Shown here piece after piece: positions 48,669 through 57,613 of a DNA stretch of 64,000 bases (positions are counted from its first letter, which is position 1; the number at the start of each line of letters is the position of its first letter). The DNA lies in assembly GCA_000230935.2 (NCBI GenBank), contig AGIQ01000001.1:1488001-1552000 (forward strand). The letters run 5' to 3'. The stretch comes from Mycolicibacterium rhodesiae JS60. GTDB lineage: Bacteria; Actinomycetota; Actinomycetes; Mycobacteriales; Mycobacteriaceae. The notes beneath the pieces were generated by a model, which had not been told where the DNA came from, ran no database searches, and saw only the letters and a program-made list of their open reading frames with translations. Both the position numbers and the translations under genes were made by a program.

Positions 48669-49807
48669 GCGACGTGTTCACCGCTGAGCAACTCGATTTC
48701 GCCAACGCCATCGAGCAATTCTGCTCGGAGAGGTGTGGCAGCGTGGACCAACGCCGCGAGCTGACCGATGAAGGGCGGCTCTCCAATAGTCCGGAACTGC
48801 TGCTGCGGCTGGCGGATCTGGGCTGGCTCGGTGTCTCGCTGCCCGCCGAATATGGCGGCGGCGGAGCGGGAATGGTCGAGGAGTGCATCTTCCTCGAGGA
48901 GACCGCGCGGGGGCTGGCGCCCATCCACGCCTACGGAACGGGATTGACCGCAGCTCAGACCTATCTACGGCACGGGACCGAAGAACAGAAGAAGGAAGTC
49001 CTGAGCAACCTGTGTAGCGGACGATTCGAAGCGATCGCGCTCTCCGAGCCCGGTGCCGGCTCCGACCTCGGCTCGGTGCGCACCCGTGCGATCCGCGACG
49101 GTGACCGGTTTGTCGTCAATGGTCAGAAAACCTGGATCACCGCAGCCCATCTCGCCGATCACATCCTGGTGCTGACTCGCACGTCGACCGAGGGAAGCAA
49201 GCACCAGGGACTCACCCTGATGTACCTCGGCACCGACACCCCCGGCCTCGAGATCAAACCGATCATCACGATGGACGGTCACACCGTGAACGAGGTCTTT
49301 TTCACCGACGTCGCCGTCCCCGTCGCCAATGTGGTCGGCGGTATCGGCGACGCCTGGCACCGGTTGATGCGTGGACTGAATGTGGAGCGGCTGATCATCG
49401 CTGCGATGTCGATCGGGTCGGCGCGGCGCTCGCTCGAGGACACCATCAACTACGTCCGCCAGCGTGAGCAGTTCGGCCGGTCAATTGGGACCTTCCAGGC
49501 GGTTCGGCATCGACTGGCCGATCTGGTTGCGGAGATCGACTGCTGCCGGGCGTATGTGTATCAGGTTGCCGCGCAGATCGATGCCGGTCTCGAGGACCAA
49601 CTGGCCCGCGAGGGGTCGATCGCCAAGCTCAAATGCACCGAGGTAGCCAAGCGTGCGGCGCTGGAAGGCGTGCAACTGATGGGGGGTAACGGCTACACCG
49701 TGGAGTACGGCATGGAACTCCAGGTGCGAAAAGCGCTCGCCCCGCCGATCTACGGCGGCGCCAACGAGATTCAGCGCGAGATCATCGGAAAGAGCCTCGG
49801 ACTGTGA
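48665..49807 (+). CDS. Acyl-CoA dehydrogenase
   Basis: 380 residues, TTG start overlapping the BadI-like stop (TTGA). 'LGWLGVSLPAEYGGGGAGMV', 'AIALSEPGAGSDLGSVRTRA', 'FVVNGQKTWITAAHLADHIL', 'HTVNEVFFTDVAVPVANVVG', 'REQFGRSIGTFQAVRHRLAD', and the end 'GGNGYTVEYGMELQVRKALA', 'PIYGGANEIQREIIGKSLGL'. A complete, ordinary-length member. After ring opening it would dehydrogenate the dicarboxyl- or branched acyl-CoA. Confidence 0.93.
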   Translation: MSDVFTAEQLDFANAIEQFCSERCGSVDQRRELTDEGRLSNSPELLLRLADLGWLGVSLPAEYGGGGAGMVEECIFLEETARGLAPIHAYGTGLTAAQTYLRHGTEEQKKEVLSNLCSGRFEAIALSEPGAGSDLGSVRTRAIRDGDRFVVNGQKTWITAAHLADHILVLTRTSTEGSKHQGLTLMYLGTDTPGLEIKPIITMDGHTVNEVFFTDVAVPVANVVGGIGDAWHRLMRGLNVERLIIAAMSIGSARRSLEDTINYVRQREQFGRSIGTFQAVRHRLADLVAEIDCCRAYVYQVAAQIDAGLEDQLAREGSIAKLKCTEVAKRAALEGVQLMGGNGYTVEYGMELQVRKALAPPIYGGANEIQREIIGKSLGL

Positions 49808-50703
49808 ATCCCCGCAGCATCTTCACGCCCGACGCCCTGGCGGGTAAACGGATTCTGATCACCGGCGGTGGCACCGGGCTGGGCCGTGGGGTGGCTGCGC
49901 GGCTCGTTGCACACGGTGCGCAGGTGCACATTTGGGGACGGCGCGAAGCGGTGCTCGCAGAGGCGGCCGCGGAGATCGCGGCGGACAGGCCAGGAGCGGC
50001 CCACTGTCAAGCGGTCAACGTTCGCGATTTCGAAGCCGTTTCAGCGGCGGTCGCCGAGATCTGGGAACGGCACGGCCCGTTGACCGGGGTATTGAACAAC
50101 GCCGCGGCCAACTTCATCGCACCTACCGTGTCACTGAGTCCGCGTGCGTTCGAAGCGGTCACCGCGACCGTGATGACCGGCTCGTTCAACACCACCCTCG
50201 CGGTCGGAAAGCGCTGGATCGCTGAGGGATTGCCGGGTGCCGTGCTGTCGAACCTCACCACCTGGGTCTGGAGTGGATCGGCCTTCGTTGTTCCCTCCGC
50301 CATGGCCAAGGCGGCCGTGCACGCGATGACGATGTCGCTCGCGGTGGAATGGGGCCGCTACGGCATCAGGCTCAACGCCTTCGCGCCTGGGCCGATTCCC
50401 ACCGAATATGCCTGGGAGATGCTGAATCCCACAGAAGAGAGCTCCGCGGGCGCGACCCAGGCCGATCAGATTCCTCTTGGTCGAACGGGAACCATCGACG
50501 AACTGGCCAACTTGACGATCTTTGCCTTCTCAGACGCCTGTGACTACCTCACGGGCGAGACCATCGCAATGGACGGCGGCCAGCGGCTTGCGGGCCCGAA
50601 CACGTTCGCCTCCTTGACGGCGATGACCGACCAGGACTGGGCCAACGCGCGCGAGCGCAGTCAAGCGGCCTCGGCCGCGGCCAAGGCCGCGCGAACGGTG
50701 TAG
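49804..50703 (+). CDS. 2,4-dienoyl-CoA reductase-like SDR
   Basis: 299 residues, GTG start in a GTGA overlap. 'ITGGGTGLGRGVAARLVAHG' binds NADP, 'GVLNNAAANFIAPT' replaces the usual NNAG. The active site reads 'SAMAKAAVHAM' with serine instead of tyrosine ahead of the lysine, then 'SLAVEWGRYGIRLNAFAPGP'. This S-x3-K form plus 'AVEWG' and 'APGPI' is the hallmark of the mammalian-type 2,4-dienoyl-CoA reductase group, which reduces conjugated dienoyl-CoA. It fits removal of a double bond left after ring opening. Confidence 0.83.
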   Translation: MNPRSIFTPDALAGKRILITGGGTGLGRGVAARLVAHGAQVHIWGRREAVLAEAAAEIAADRPGAAHCQAVNVRDFEAVSAAVAEIWERHGPLTGVLNNAAANFIAPTVSLSPRAFEAVTATVMTGSFNTTLAVGKRWIAEGLPGAVLSNLTTWVWSGSAFVVPSAMAKAAVHAMTMSLAVEWGRYGIRLNAFAPGPIPTEYAWEMLNPTEESSAGATQADQIPLGRTGTIDELANLTIFAFSDACDYLTGETIAMDGGQRLAGPNTFASLTAMTDQDWANARERSQAASAAAKAARTV

Positions 50704-50712
50704 GTGGCGGCC

Positions 50713-51171
50713 ATGAGAGTCATCGCATCCATCGACGACGCACAGACCGCGGCAGGCACCGAGCTGGGAGTCAGTGATTGGCTCACGGTCGACCAGGCGC
50801 GCATCGACGCCTTCGCGGCAGCGACCGGTGATGATCAGTGGATCCACGTCGACCGGCAACGAGCTGAGGCCGAAAGCCCCTATGGCACAACGATCGCCCA
50901 TGGGCTGTTGACGCTGTCACTGGTGCCGGCGCTGAGCAAGCAGTGCTTCGTCGTCGACAACGCCAAGATGGGCGTCAATTATGGCCTCAACACAGTGCGG
51001 TTCGTCGCTCCGGTGCCCGCGGGTTCCCGCGTCCGGGTCCGATCGCGGCTGGTCGGTGTCGCACCGGTCAGCGATACGACCGTACATCTGACCATCCGGC
51101 ACACGGTTGAGATGGCGGGTTCTGACAAGCCGGCCGCTGTGGCAGAGATGATCGGCCGCTATGTCTTCTGA
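50713..51171 (+). CDS. MaoC-type (R)-enoyl-CoA hydratase
   Basis: About 152 residues from ATG 50713 (GTG 50704, directly after the SDR stop, is the alternative). Hot-dog fold with the hydratase-2 motif: 'FAAATGDDQWIHVDRQRAEA' (catalytic Asp and His), 'YGTTIAHGLLTLSLVPALS', 'MGVNYGLNTVRFVAPVPAGS' and 'RVRVRSRLVGV'. Resembles the NodN/HtdZ single-domain group. It would hydrate the 2-enoyl-CoA made by the adjacent dehydrogenase. Last gene of the BadI-like operon. The 51172-51269 gap to mceF holds only a weak CACGC/GCGTG stem. Confidence 0.87.
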   Translation: MRVIASIDDAQTAAGTELGVSDWLTVDQARIDAFAAATGDDQWIHVDRQRAEAESPYGTTIAHGLLTLSLVPALSKQCFVVDNAKMGVNYGLNTVRFVAPVPAGSRVRVRSRLVGVAPVSDTTVHLTIRHTVEMAGSDKPAAVAEMIGRYVF

Positions 51172-51269
51172 GCGCGCTCTCGTGCCTTAGCGCTGTACCG
51201 AGTGTACGACTTCATACGCACGCGGTGGCGTGTCGCGCACGAAACCGCACAATCGGCATCCGCCTGTCG

Positions 51270-52739
51270 TCACGATCCGGGCGGCAACAGCAATGACTGC
51301 CACGAGTTGTCCTTCTTGGTGGTCTCGGCCAGGTCGGACTGGGTGTATTCGCGCCCATTCGGTGCGACATATGTGCCGGTGGCCGGGTCGTATTCGGCAA
51401 CACCCAGCAGAGCCGGCGGTGGGGGAGCCGTGGGCATGGCTGCTTCGGGAGGTGTTGCACCCGGCGGCAATTGAGGGATGTCTTGTCCGGAGAGGGTGGC
51501 GTTGGGGTCGCCCTTCCAGTTGTATCCGTCGTTGAGTGGCACGTACTGCTCGTTGCTCTCGCACAACTTCACCGTCGGTGCCCGCTTGCCCGGCACGGTC
51601 TCGCACGGAATGTTTCGGGCACCGCGGACATTGAACGGCGAGTCTTGCGGAGTGCGGCAGTACAGGTCGCCAGGCATTCGATCGGGATAGTCGGTCAGAG
51701 TAGGGACCCGGGCCTGCTGGGTCGGCAGGAAGCCGGTCGTACATGCCGGCGGGAGGTTGATATTGAGATTGAACGACAGGTATTCACCCCGGTATGCCTG
51801 CGTGGTATTCGCATTGGCGACAAACGTGCCCTGCCCGACGGCCACCGCGTGTGGCAGTAACACCAGCAGCTGCTCGATGTCGTTCTGATAGGCGATGGCG
51901 ACCTGTCCGACGCTGGAGAGGTTGTTCAGCAGAATCGGAAGGGTGGGCTTCAATCGTTCTATCAGTTTTCGCGCCTCTTGTGAGGCCACGATGATGCCTT
52001 CTTTGTCGATGAATCCGGCGACCGCGTCGTTCTTTCTCTGGAGATCGCCGGTGACCGTGGCCAGGTGGGACGCCCATGCGCGGATGTCGGCGGACGTATT
52101 CACCTGGGAATCCAAGACGGGCTTGGCGTTGTCGATGAGGTCGATCAGCGGATCGAGGTTCTTGCGCGCGTCGATCGCCAGTGTCGTCGAACCCTTGACG
52201 ATGTCGGACAACTGCGGGCCCAGGCCGCCGACGGCCGTGTACGCCTCGTCGACCGCGGTCTTGAGGTTGTCGTGTGGAATCGCCTTCAGGCCGGAGTTCG
52301 CGGCGTCGAGCAGTTCGTTGATGTCCGGGGGTATCGACGTCTCGGATCGCGGGATCACGTCGCCGTCACGCAACGGCCGGGACGTCCCGTTGCGGGGCAT
52401 CAGCTCGACGTATTGTTCGCCGATTGCTGATTGACTGTGCACCGCGGCGTTGAGATCGGAGGGGATGGCGATACCCGACTTCAGCGACAACTCGGCCTCC
52501 ACACCGGTATCGGTGAGATGGACCGATTGCACCCGGCCAACCTCGACGCCGCGGTAGGTGACGTTGCCGATGCTGTAGAGTCCACCGGTTTCTGGCAGCT
52601 CCATGGTCACGCTGTAGCGGCCGACGCCGAACAGCTTCGCCGGCAGCTTGAGAAAATGTAGCCCCATCACTGCGACCGCCGTCACCGCGATCACAGCGAA
52701 GATGGCCAGCTGGATGAGCATTCGTCGGTTCAGGTGCAT
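51270..52739 (-). CDS. mceF: Mce family protein MceF
   Basis: 489 residues. One N-terminal helix ('LIQLAIFAVIAVTAVAVMGL', about 9-28) anchors the protein. The MCE/MlaD domain follows ('GLYSIGNVTYRGVEVGRVQS', 'AIPSDLNAAVHSQSAIGEQY', 'VELMP'), then a long helical region predicted to build the transport tunnel, and a C-terminal domain with 'CRTPQDSPFNVRGARNIPCE' cysteines and a proline-rich end. Final gene of the mce operon, 1 base after the mceE stop. Converges on the MaoC gene. Confidence 0.95.
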   Translation of the reverse strand: MHLNRRMLIQLAIFAVIAVTAVAVMGLHFLKLPAKLFGVGRYSVTMELPETGGLYSIGNVTYRGVEVGRVQSVHLTDTGVEAELSLKSGIAIPSDLNAAVHSQSAIGEQYVELMPRNGTSRPLRDGDVIPRSETSIPPDINELLDAANSGLKAIPHDNLKTAVDEAYTAVGGLGPQLSDIVKGSTTLAIDARKNLDPLIDLIDNAKPVLDSQVNTSADIRAWASHLATVTGDLQRKNDAVAGFIDKEGIIVASQEARKLIERLKPTLPILLNNLSSVGQVAIAYQNDIEQLLVLLPHAVAVGQGTFVANANTTQAYRGEYLSFNLNINLPPACTTGFLPTQQARVPTLTDYPDRMPGDLYCRTPQDSPFNVRGARNIPCETVPGKRAPTVKLCESNEQYVPLNDGYNWKGDPNATLSGQDIPQLPPGATPPEAAMPTAPPPPALLGVAEYDPATGTYVAPNGREYTQSDLAETTKKDNSWQSLLLPPGS

Positions 52740-52740
52740 A

Positions 52741-53889
52741 TCACGGTCCCTGATCGAAGCGATACGGCGCGACCAAGGGGTTGACCTTGGTGTACGGGCT
52801 CGGGAATTGTCCGATCGTGCGGCCCCACTGCATTTCGAGTTCGGTGAGGTTGCCCTCCCAACGGGTACCGGTGAAGATGCCCTGATCGATCCGGCTCAGG
52901 GTGAGGTCGACGACGCCGGTCATGTTCGCGTAGTCGCCACGCTGCCATTTCTCGATCGTTTCGTTGGGGAACGGGAACGTGAGGATGAGGCTCAATGCGC
53001 GGGTCATGCTGGGCCCCGCGTTGGCCAGCGACTCCAGCACCGGCCCAATGTCTTTGAGTTCTTTGATGAGATTCTGCTTGCTTCCGTCTACGGTCGTGAC
53101 CACCAAGTCCGCGAACTTGCCGAGCTGGTCGGCGGCCTCGGCGAGGTTGTCGCGCTCGTTGTTCAGTACGGCCAGTGCTTCCGGCACCGTTGCCAGCGCC
53201 TTGTCCAGCACGGGCTGGTTGGCGGCGAACGTCTTGGCCAGCGTGTTGAGGCTTTCGGTAGCGGCGATGATGTCGTCGGTCTGGTCGTTGAGGTTGCCGG
53301 TGAACCTGTCGATCTCGCTGATGATGCCGCGCAGGTCCTGCTCACGCCCACGGAACGCGGTGCTGAACGCCTCGGTGATGTCCTGGATCTGGGCGAGGCC
53401 GCCGCCATTGAGCACGGTGGACACCGCAGCGAGAGTCTGCTCGACGGTGGGATAAGACGCCGAATGTGACAGCGGGATAAGCGATCCTTGGCGCAGGCGG
53501 CCCTGCGCCGGTGCATCTGTTGGCGGACTCAGTTCGATGTGCTGAGAGCCGAGAATCGACGTCAGGCCGATCTTGGCCGTTGAGTTGGCGGGCAGCGTGA
53601 CGTCCCCATTGAGGCGCATGGTGACCAGTGCATGCCAGCCCTGGAGTTCGATCTTGGTGATGTGGCCGACGGTCGCATCACCGACCCGGACCCGTGAGTT
53701 GGGCTGAATGTTGTTGATATCGGGCATTTCTGCCTCGATCGTGAATGAACCTGGGCCGTTGCCTTCGGTGCCCGGCAGGGACAACGAATTCAGCCCCTGC
53801 CAGTTCTGCAGGCCACAACCGGAGGAGGCGACCGCGGTGAGGGCGAGTATCACTGCGACCGTGAATCCCCGGCGACACACGTGCTTCAT
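52741..53889 (-). CDS. mceE: Mce family lipoprotein MceE
   Basis: 382 residues from ATG 53889 (ATGA overlap with mceD). The signal peptide 'VAVILALTAVASSGCGLQNW' has a probable lipobox cysteine at about residue 25, as expected for the single lipoprotein of an Mce set. MCE domain: 'DINNIQPNSRVRVGDATVGH', 'NSTAKIGLTSILGSQHIELS', then the helical region and 'LSLILTFPFPNETIEKWQRG' near the end, a motif common to MceE proteins. Confidence 0.95.
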   Translation of the reverse strand: MKHVCRRGFTVAVILALTAVASSGCGLQNWQGLNSLSLPGTEGNGPGSFTIEAEMPDINNIQPNSRVRVGDATVGHITKIELQGWHALVTMRLNGDVTLPANSTAKIGLTSILGSQHIELSPPTDAPAQGRLRQGSLIPLSHSASYPTVEQTLAAVSTVLNGGGLAQIQDITEAFSTAFRGREQDLRGIISEIDRFTGNLNDQTDDIIAATESLNTLAKTFAANQPVLDKALATVPEALAVLNNERDNLAEAADQLGKFADLVVTTVDGSKQNLIKELKDIGPVLESLANAGPSMTRALSLILTFPFPNETIEKWQRGDYANMTGVVDLTLSRIDQGIFTGTRWEGNLTELEMQWGRTIGQFPSPYTKVNPLVAPYRFDQGP

Positions 53890-55205
53890 GATCCGCCTCC
53901 GGCAGGGGGAGCCATCATCCCGGTCAGACCCGCATGGGGATCGGTTGCGACGGTCGTCCCGTCCGCGGGTGCGGCCTCGGCGGCCATCGGGGCCGGCGGG
54001 GGCGCGGGTGCTGCAGGGGCAGCAGCAGGCGGTACGTAGTCCGGGCGAAGCCAATCTTCGCTATAGGTGACCTCGTTGGGCCGGGCTTGCGTGCCGACGA
54101 GGAAGTTCTCGCCGATCGGCAGGAAGTTGTACTGCCGGTTCTTGATGATCGGCGCCAAGTACTGCACGCACAGCTTCGCCGACTGTTCGGCGCCGAGGCG
54201 TGAAGCCGCCTGAATGGCACCGCACAGGAACGAAATCGGGTTCGCGAAGTTGTTGACCGCCAGTGCGCCGGTGAACGCACCGTTCGACGCCTCGTAGATA
54301 TTGGTGAAGTTGGCGATCGTCGACGGCGCGATGTGCAGCGTCTGTTTGATGTCGTCAAGACTCTCGTTGAGGGCGGTGCTGATCGAGGCGAGCTTCTCCG
54401 ACGTTGTGCCGATGGTGTCGCCGGTCTCGTCGACGAAGGTCTTGACGTCGCCGATAACCGCATTCATGTCCGTGAACGCATCACCGATCTTGGTCGGGTC
54501 GTCGGCAAGCAGACCTGTCACCGACGCCAGGTTCTGGTTGAGCGTACCGAGCAGATCACTGCTTCCTCGCAAGGCCGTGATCAGTATCGACAGATTCTTG
54601 AACGTCGCGAAGATGTCTCCGCTGTGGTCACCGAGCACCGAAATCGCCTGGGACAGTTTGATGATCGTGTCCCGAATGTTGCCACCCTCACCGCGCAGGT
54701 TGTCCGCGGCGGTGTTGATGAACGACCCCAGCGTGCTCACCCCGCCGGGGGCGGTCGGCTTGAGCAGCTCGGTGAGGCGCTGCAATTGAACCCGTACCTG
54801 ATCCCACTCGACCGGCACCGCGGTGCGATCGCGGGGAATGACCGCATCGTCTCCCATCGCGGGTCCGCCGGTGTAAACCGGGGTCAGTTGGATGGCGCGA
54901 CCGGTGACCAACATCGGTGACAGGATCGCGGCCTTCGCGTCGGCAGGGACCTTGTACTTCCGGTCGAACCAGAACGAGATCTTCACTCCGTCAGGTTGCG
55001 GTTCGACGTTCGCCACCTGGCCGACGGGCACACCGAGGATGCGGACGTCGTCCCCCGGGAACAGCGCGGTGCTGTTGTCGAAGTAACCGACAACCTCGAC
55101 CCGGTCGGCCCGGTTGTAAGCGCGGAGAGCGAGAAAGCCACCTGCGACAAGGGACACCACCAGCACGGCGGCCAGAATCGTACGCGGACGACGCAACCTG
55201 TTCAC
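53886..55205 (-). CDS. mceD: Mce family protein MceD
   Basis: 439 residues. N-terminal helix 'TILAAVLVVSLVAGGFLALR', MCE domain 'YFDNSTALFPGDDVRILGVP', 'VGQVANVEPQPDGVKISFWF', 'AAILSPMLVTGRAIQLTPVY'. The helical region is followed by 'SFLCGAIQAASRLGAEQSAK' and a tail rich in alanine and proline ('PPAAAPAAPAPPPAPMAAEA'). Overlaps mceC by 4 bases. Confidence 0.95.
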   Translation of the reverse strand: MNRLRRPRTILAAVLVVSLVAGGFLALRAYNRADRVEVVGYFDNSTALFPGDDVRILGVPVGQVANVEPQPDGVKISFWFDRKYKVPADAKAAILSPMLVTGRAIQLTPVYTGGPAMGDDAVIPRDRTAVPVEWDQVRVQLQRLTELLKPTAPGGVSTLGSFINTAADNLRGEGGNIRDTIIKLSQAISVLGDHSGDIFATFKNLSILITALRGSSDLLGTLNQNLASVTGLLADDPTKIGDAFTDMNAVIGDVKTFVDETGDTIGTTSEKLASISTALNESLDDIKQTLHIAPSTIANFTNIYEASNGAFTGALAVNNFANPISFLCGAIQAASRLGAEQSAKLCVQYLAPIIKNRQYNFLPIGENFLVGTQARPNEVTYSEDWLRPDYVPPAAAPAAPAPPPAPMAAEAAPADGTTVATDPHAGLTGMMAPPAGGGS

Positions 55206-56560
55206 TGCTGTCCTCCTGTCGCTCCGCCGGGGGTCGGCTCACCGGGCGCCGGTACGAAGAACGGTGCCTGTGTCGGGTCGGGGACCGACGCGATCTGGGG
55301 CGGCGACGCGGCCGGCGGACCTGGTGGCGGTCCACCCGGTGGCGGTGCGGGCAATGGCTCGCGATACGGGTAACAGCCGGTGGGGCCGGGCAGTGGCAGG
55401 CCCGGTGGGCCGCAACCCGGGTCGCCTGGGTTGCCGGTGATCGCGTCCGGCAGGTTCTGACGCGGCTCGCCGCCCTGGCCGGTGCGGGGGTAGGGCACCG
55501 GCAGTGCCGGGGTACCGGGCTGTCCGATCTGAGGGTCCGTGCGCAGGGACGGCAGCAGGGTGGCCGGGTCGACGCCGAGATCGGAGAAGGCCGCGTCGAT
55601 GAACGGCTGGACGAACTGGCCAGGGAAGAGGTTGGCGACATACGCCTTGAAGAACGGCCCCGACGAGACGGACTCACCCAACGACATGGCATAGCTGTTG
55701 AGTCGTTTGATGGCGTCCTGCACCTTGGCTTTGCGGTCATCGACGATCGTCAACACACCGTTGAGCTTTTCCAGAGCCGGTTTCAACGTCGTGCGGTTCT
55801 CGGCGATGAAACTCTTGAGTTGTTGCGAGACCGCCGAGATGTTGCGCCAGATCCGGTCGAGTGAATCGCCTTGTGCCTGTAGGGCGATCAACAGCGCGTT
55901 GGTCTGTCGCACCAATTGCACGATCTGATCGGTTCGCTTGGCCAATACGTCGGTGGTCTTGGCCGCGTTGGCCAGCAGGTCGCGTAGTCGCTCATCCTGC
56001 TTGTTGAGAGTGTCCGCGAATCTGGCGACGCCGATGACCGCGTCGTGCAGATCCGGCGCGGTGTTGGCAAATGTCTGCGCCACCGTGGCAAGGGAGTCCG
56101 ACAGCTGGTCGGTATTCAACCCGCTGATGGTGCTGGTCAGGTCGCCGAGTGCATCGGGAAGCTGGTAGGGCGAGGTGGTGCGGTCGAGCGGGATCGGGCC
56201 CGTCAGCTCGCCGTCACCGCGTGGGATGACATCGAGCATCTTGGTTCCCAGCAGACCCTTGGTCTTGATCGCTGCGATGGTCCGATCGCCAAGGTGCACA
56301 TCGCCGTTGATCCGGAACGTCACCAGAACCTGACCGCCGTCGAGTTCGATATCCGACACCTTGCCCACGGGCAGACCCGACACTTCCACGCCTGCGCCGG
56401 TGAACAAGCCGCCTGCGTCGGCGAAGTGGGCAGAGTAGTTGTGACCCGGGTTGAGGAACGGCACTTTCTGCCAATTCAGCGCTGCCATCACGATACCGGC
56501 GATGACGACAGCACCGATGGTGCCCATGATGACGGGATTGCGTTCGGAGAAGGACTTCAT
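55202..56560 (-). CDS. mceC: Mce family protein MceC
   Basis: 452 residues from ATG 56560 (ATGA overlap with mceB). N-terminal helix 'PVIMGTIGAVVIAGIVMAAL', MCE domain 'HFADAGGLFTGAGVEVSGLP', 'VGKVSDIELDGGQVLVTFRI', 'AAIKTKGLLGTKMLDVIPRG', then the long helical segment and a proline-rich tail of about 100 residues. The tail ('GPPGLPLPGPTGCYPYREPL') is characteristic of MceC. Confidence 0.95.
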   Translation of the reverse strand: MKSFSERNPVIMGTIGAVVIAGIVMAALNWQKVPFLNPGHNYSAHFADAGGLFTGAGVEVSGLPVGKVSDIELDGGQVLVTFRINGDVHLGDRTIAAIKTKGLLGTKMLDVIPRGDGELTGPIPLDRTTSPYQLPDALGDLTSTISGLNTDQLSDSLATVAQTFANTAPDLHDAVIGVARFADTLNKQDERLRDLLANAAKTTDVLAKRTDQIVQLVRQTNALLIALQAQGDSLDRIWRNISAVSQQLKSFIAENRTTLKPALEKLNGVLTIVDDRKAKVQDAIKRLNSYAMSLGESVSSGPFFKAYVANLFPGQFVQPFIDAAFSDLGVDPATLLPSLRTDPQIGQPGTPALPVPYPRTGQGGEPRQNLPDAITGNPGDPGCGPPGLPLPGPTGCYPYREPLPAPPPGGPPPGPPAASPPQIASVPDPTQAPFFVPAPGEPTPGGATGGQQ

Positions 56561-57585
56561 TTCGGTGTGCACCGTCCGGTGTCCTGACCGGCAACCTTGA
56601 CGTAAACAGGTTGTCCGCCTTTGCCGTTCAGCTTCAGCACGAGATCACAAATATAGAAACTGAAGAAGTCGCCGTACATGCCCTGCCGGCCCAGCGCGCG
56701 GTACTTGTCGGGCAAGGTGTCGATCAGCTGCTCCAGATATTCATGATCGGCAACGGCGATCGCAGCGGCTCGGTCGGTTTCGTGGATCACCTTCTGGAAC
56801 GGCCCGCGGGCCTGGGTCAGCAAGTCCGCAACCGTGCCGGCAGCCGCGTTGGTGCTGGCGAACGCGTTGGCGATATCGGTTCGGCGGGCGTGCAGCGCGT
56901 CGACCAGTCCTGCGAGGTTCGTGACAGCCTTGTCGAGCTGGGCGCTCTGGCTACCGAGGGACCCCAAGACCGCGTTGAGGTTGGTGATCACTTCGTTGAT
57001 CAGTTGGTCGCGGTCAGCCAGGGTGTTCGTGAACACAGCGGCTTGACTCAAGAACGAGCCGATGGTCGCGCCCTGCCCCTGCAGCGCCTGATTCAGTTGG
57101 CCGCTCAAGGCGTTGACCTGGTCGGGGCTCAGCGCACGGAACAGGGGCTTGAAACCGCCGATGACCGAGTCCAGATCCAGGGCAGGCGCAGTGCGGTCCA
57201 CCGGAATCGTCTGTCCGGGTTCCAGCCGCTTGACCCCGCCGGTACCTTCGTCGAGAGCCAGAAATCGGCCGCCGATCACGTTGTCGTAGCGAATGATTGC
57301 GCGGGTTCCCTCGGTGAGAATGACGGCGTCCCTGGCCGAGAACGTCACCCGCACTGTCGCGTCGCGGTTGATCACGATGTCTTCGACCTTGCCGACCTCG
57401 ACCCCCGCAACGCGGACGAAGTCACCGGACTTCAATCCGGTCACGTTGGTGAAGACGGCGTTGTAGGTCTTACCTTCGCCGAACCTGAACTGTGCGAACA
57501 CCGCAAGGAGGGCGAAGGCGCCGAACAGGCAGACCGTCAGGAAGATACCGAGCCGCCATACGGTGCCCCTCAGGTTGTCCTTCAC
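56557..57585 (-). CDS. mceB: Mce family protein MceB
   Basis: 342 residues from GTG 57585, which follows GGGAGGTAACACC; the longer frame upstream is spurious. N-terminal helix 'LGIFLTVCLFGAFALLAVFA', MCE domain 'FTNVTGLKSGDFVRVAGVEV', 'GKVEDIVINRDATVRVTFSA', 'RAIIRYDNVIGGRFLALDEG', helical region, and a short C-terminus 'YICDLVLKLNGKGGQPVYVK' without the proline tail, as usual for MceB. Confidence 0.95.
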   Translation of the reverse strand: MKDNLRGTVWRLGIFLTVCLFGAFALLAVFAQFRFGEGKTYNAVFTNVTGLKSGDFVRVAGVEVGKVEDIVINRDATVRVTFSARDAVILTEGTRAIIRYDNVIGGRFLALDEGTGGVKRLEPGQTIPVDRTAPALDLDSVIGGFKPLFRALSPDQVNALSGQLNQALQGQGATIGSFLSQAAVFTNTLADRDQLINEVITNLNAVLGSLGSQSAQLDKAVTNLAGLVDALHARRTDIANAFASTNAAAGTVADLLTQARGPFQKVIHETDRAAAIAVADHEYLEQLIDTLPDKYRALGRQGMYGDFFSFYICDLVLKLNGKGGQPVYVKVAGQDTGRCTPK

Positions 57586-57613
57586 GGTGTTACCTCCCGT
57601 CGGCGGTCGATGG

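Noticed and set aside
51172..51269. Strong bidirectional terminator between the MaoC and mceF genes
   Set aside because: Only short stems (CACGC-GGTG-GCGTG and GTAC-CGAGT-GTAC) without a U-tract; too weak to call.
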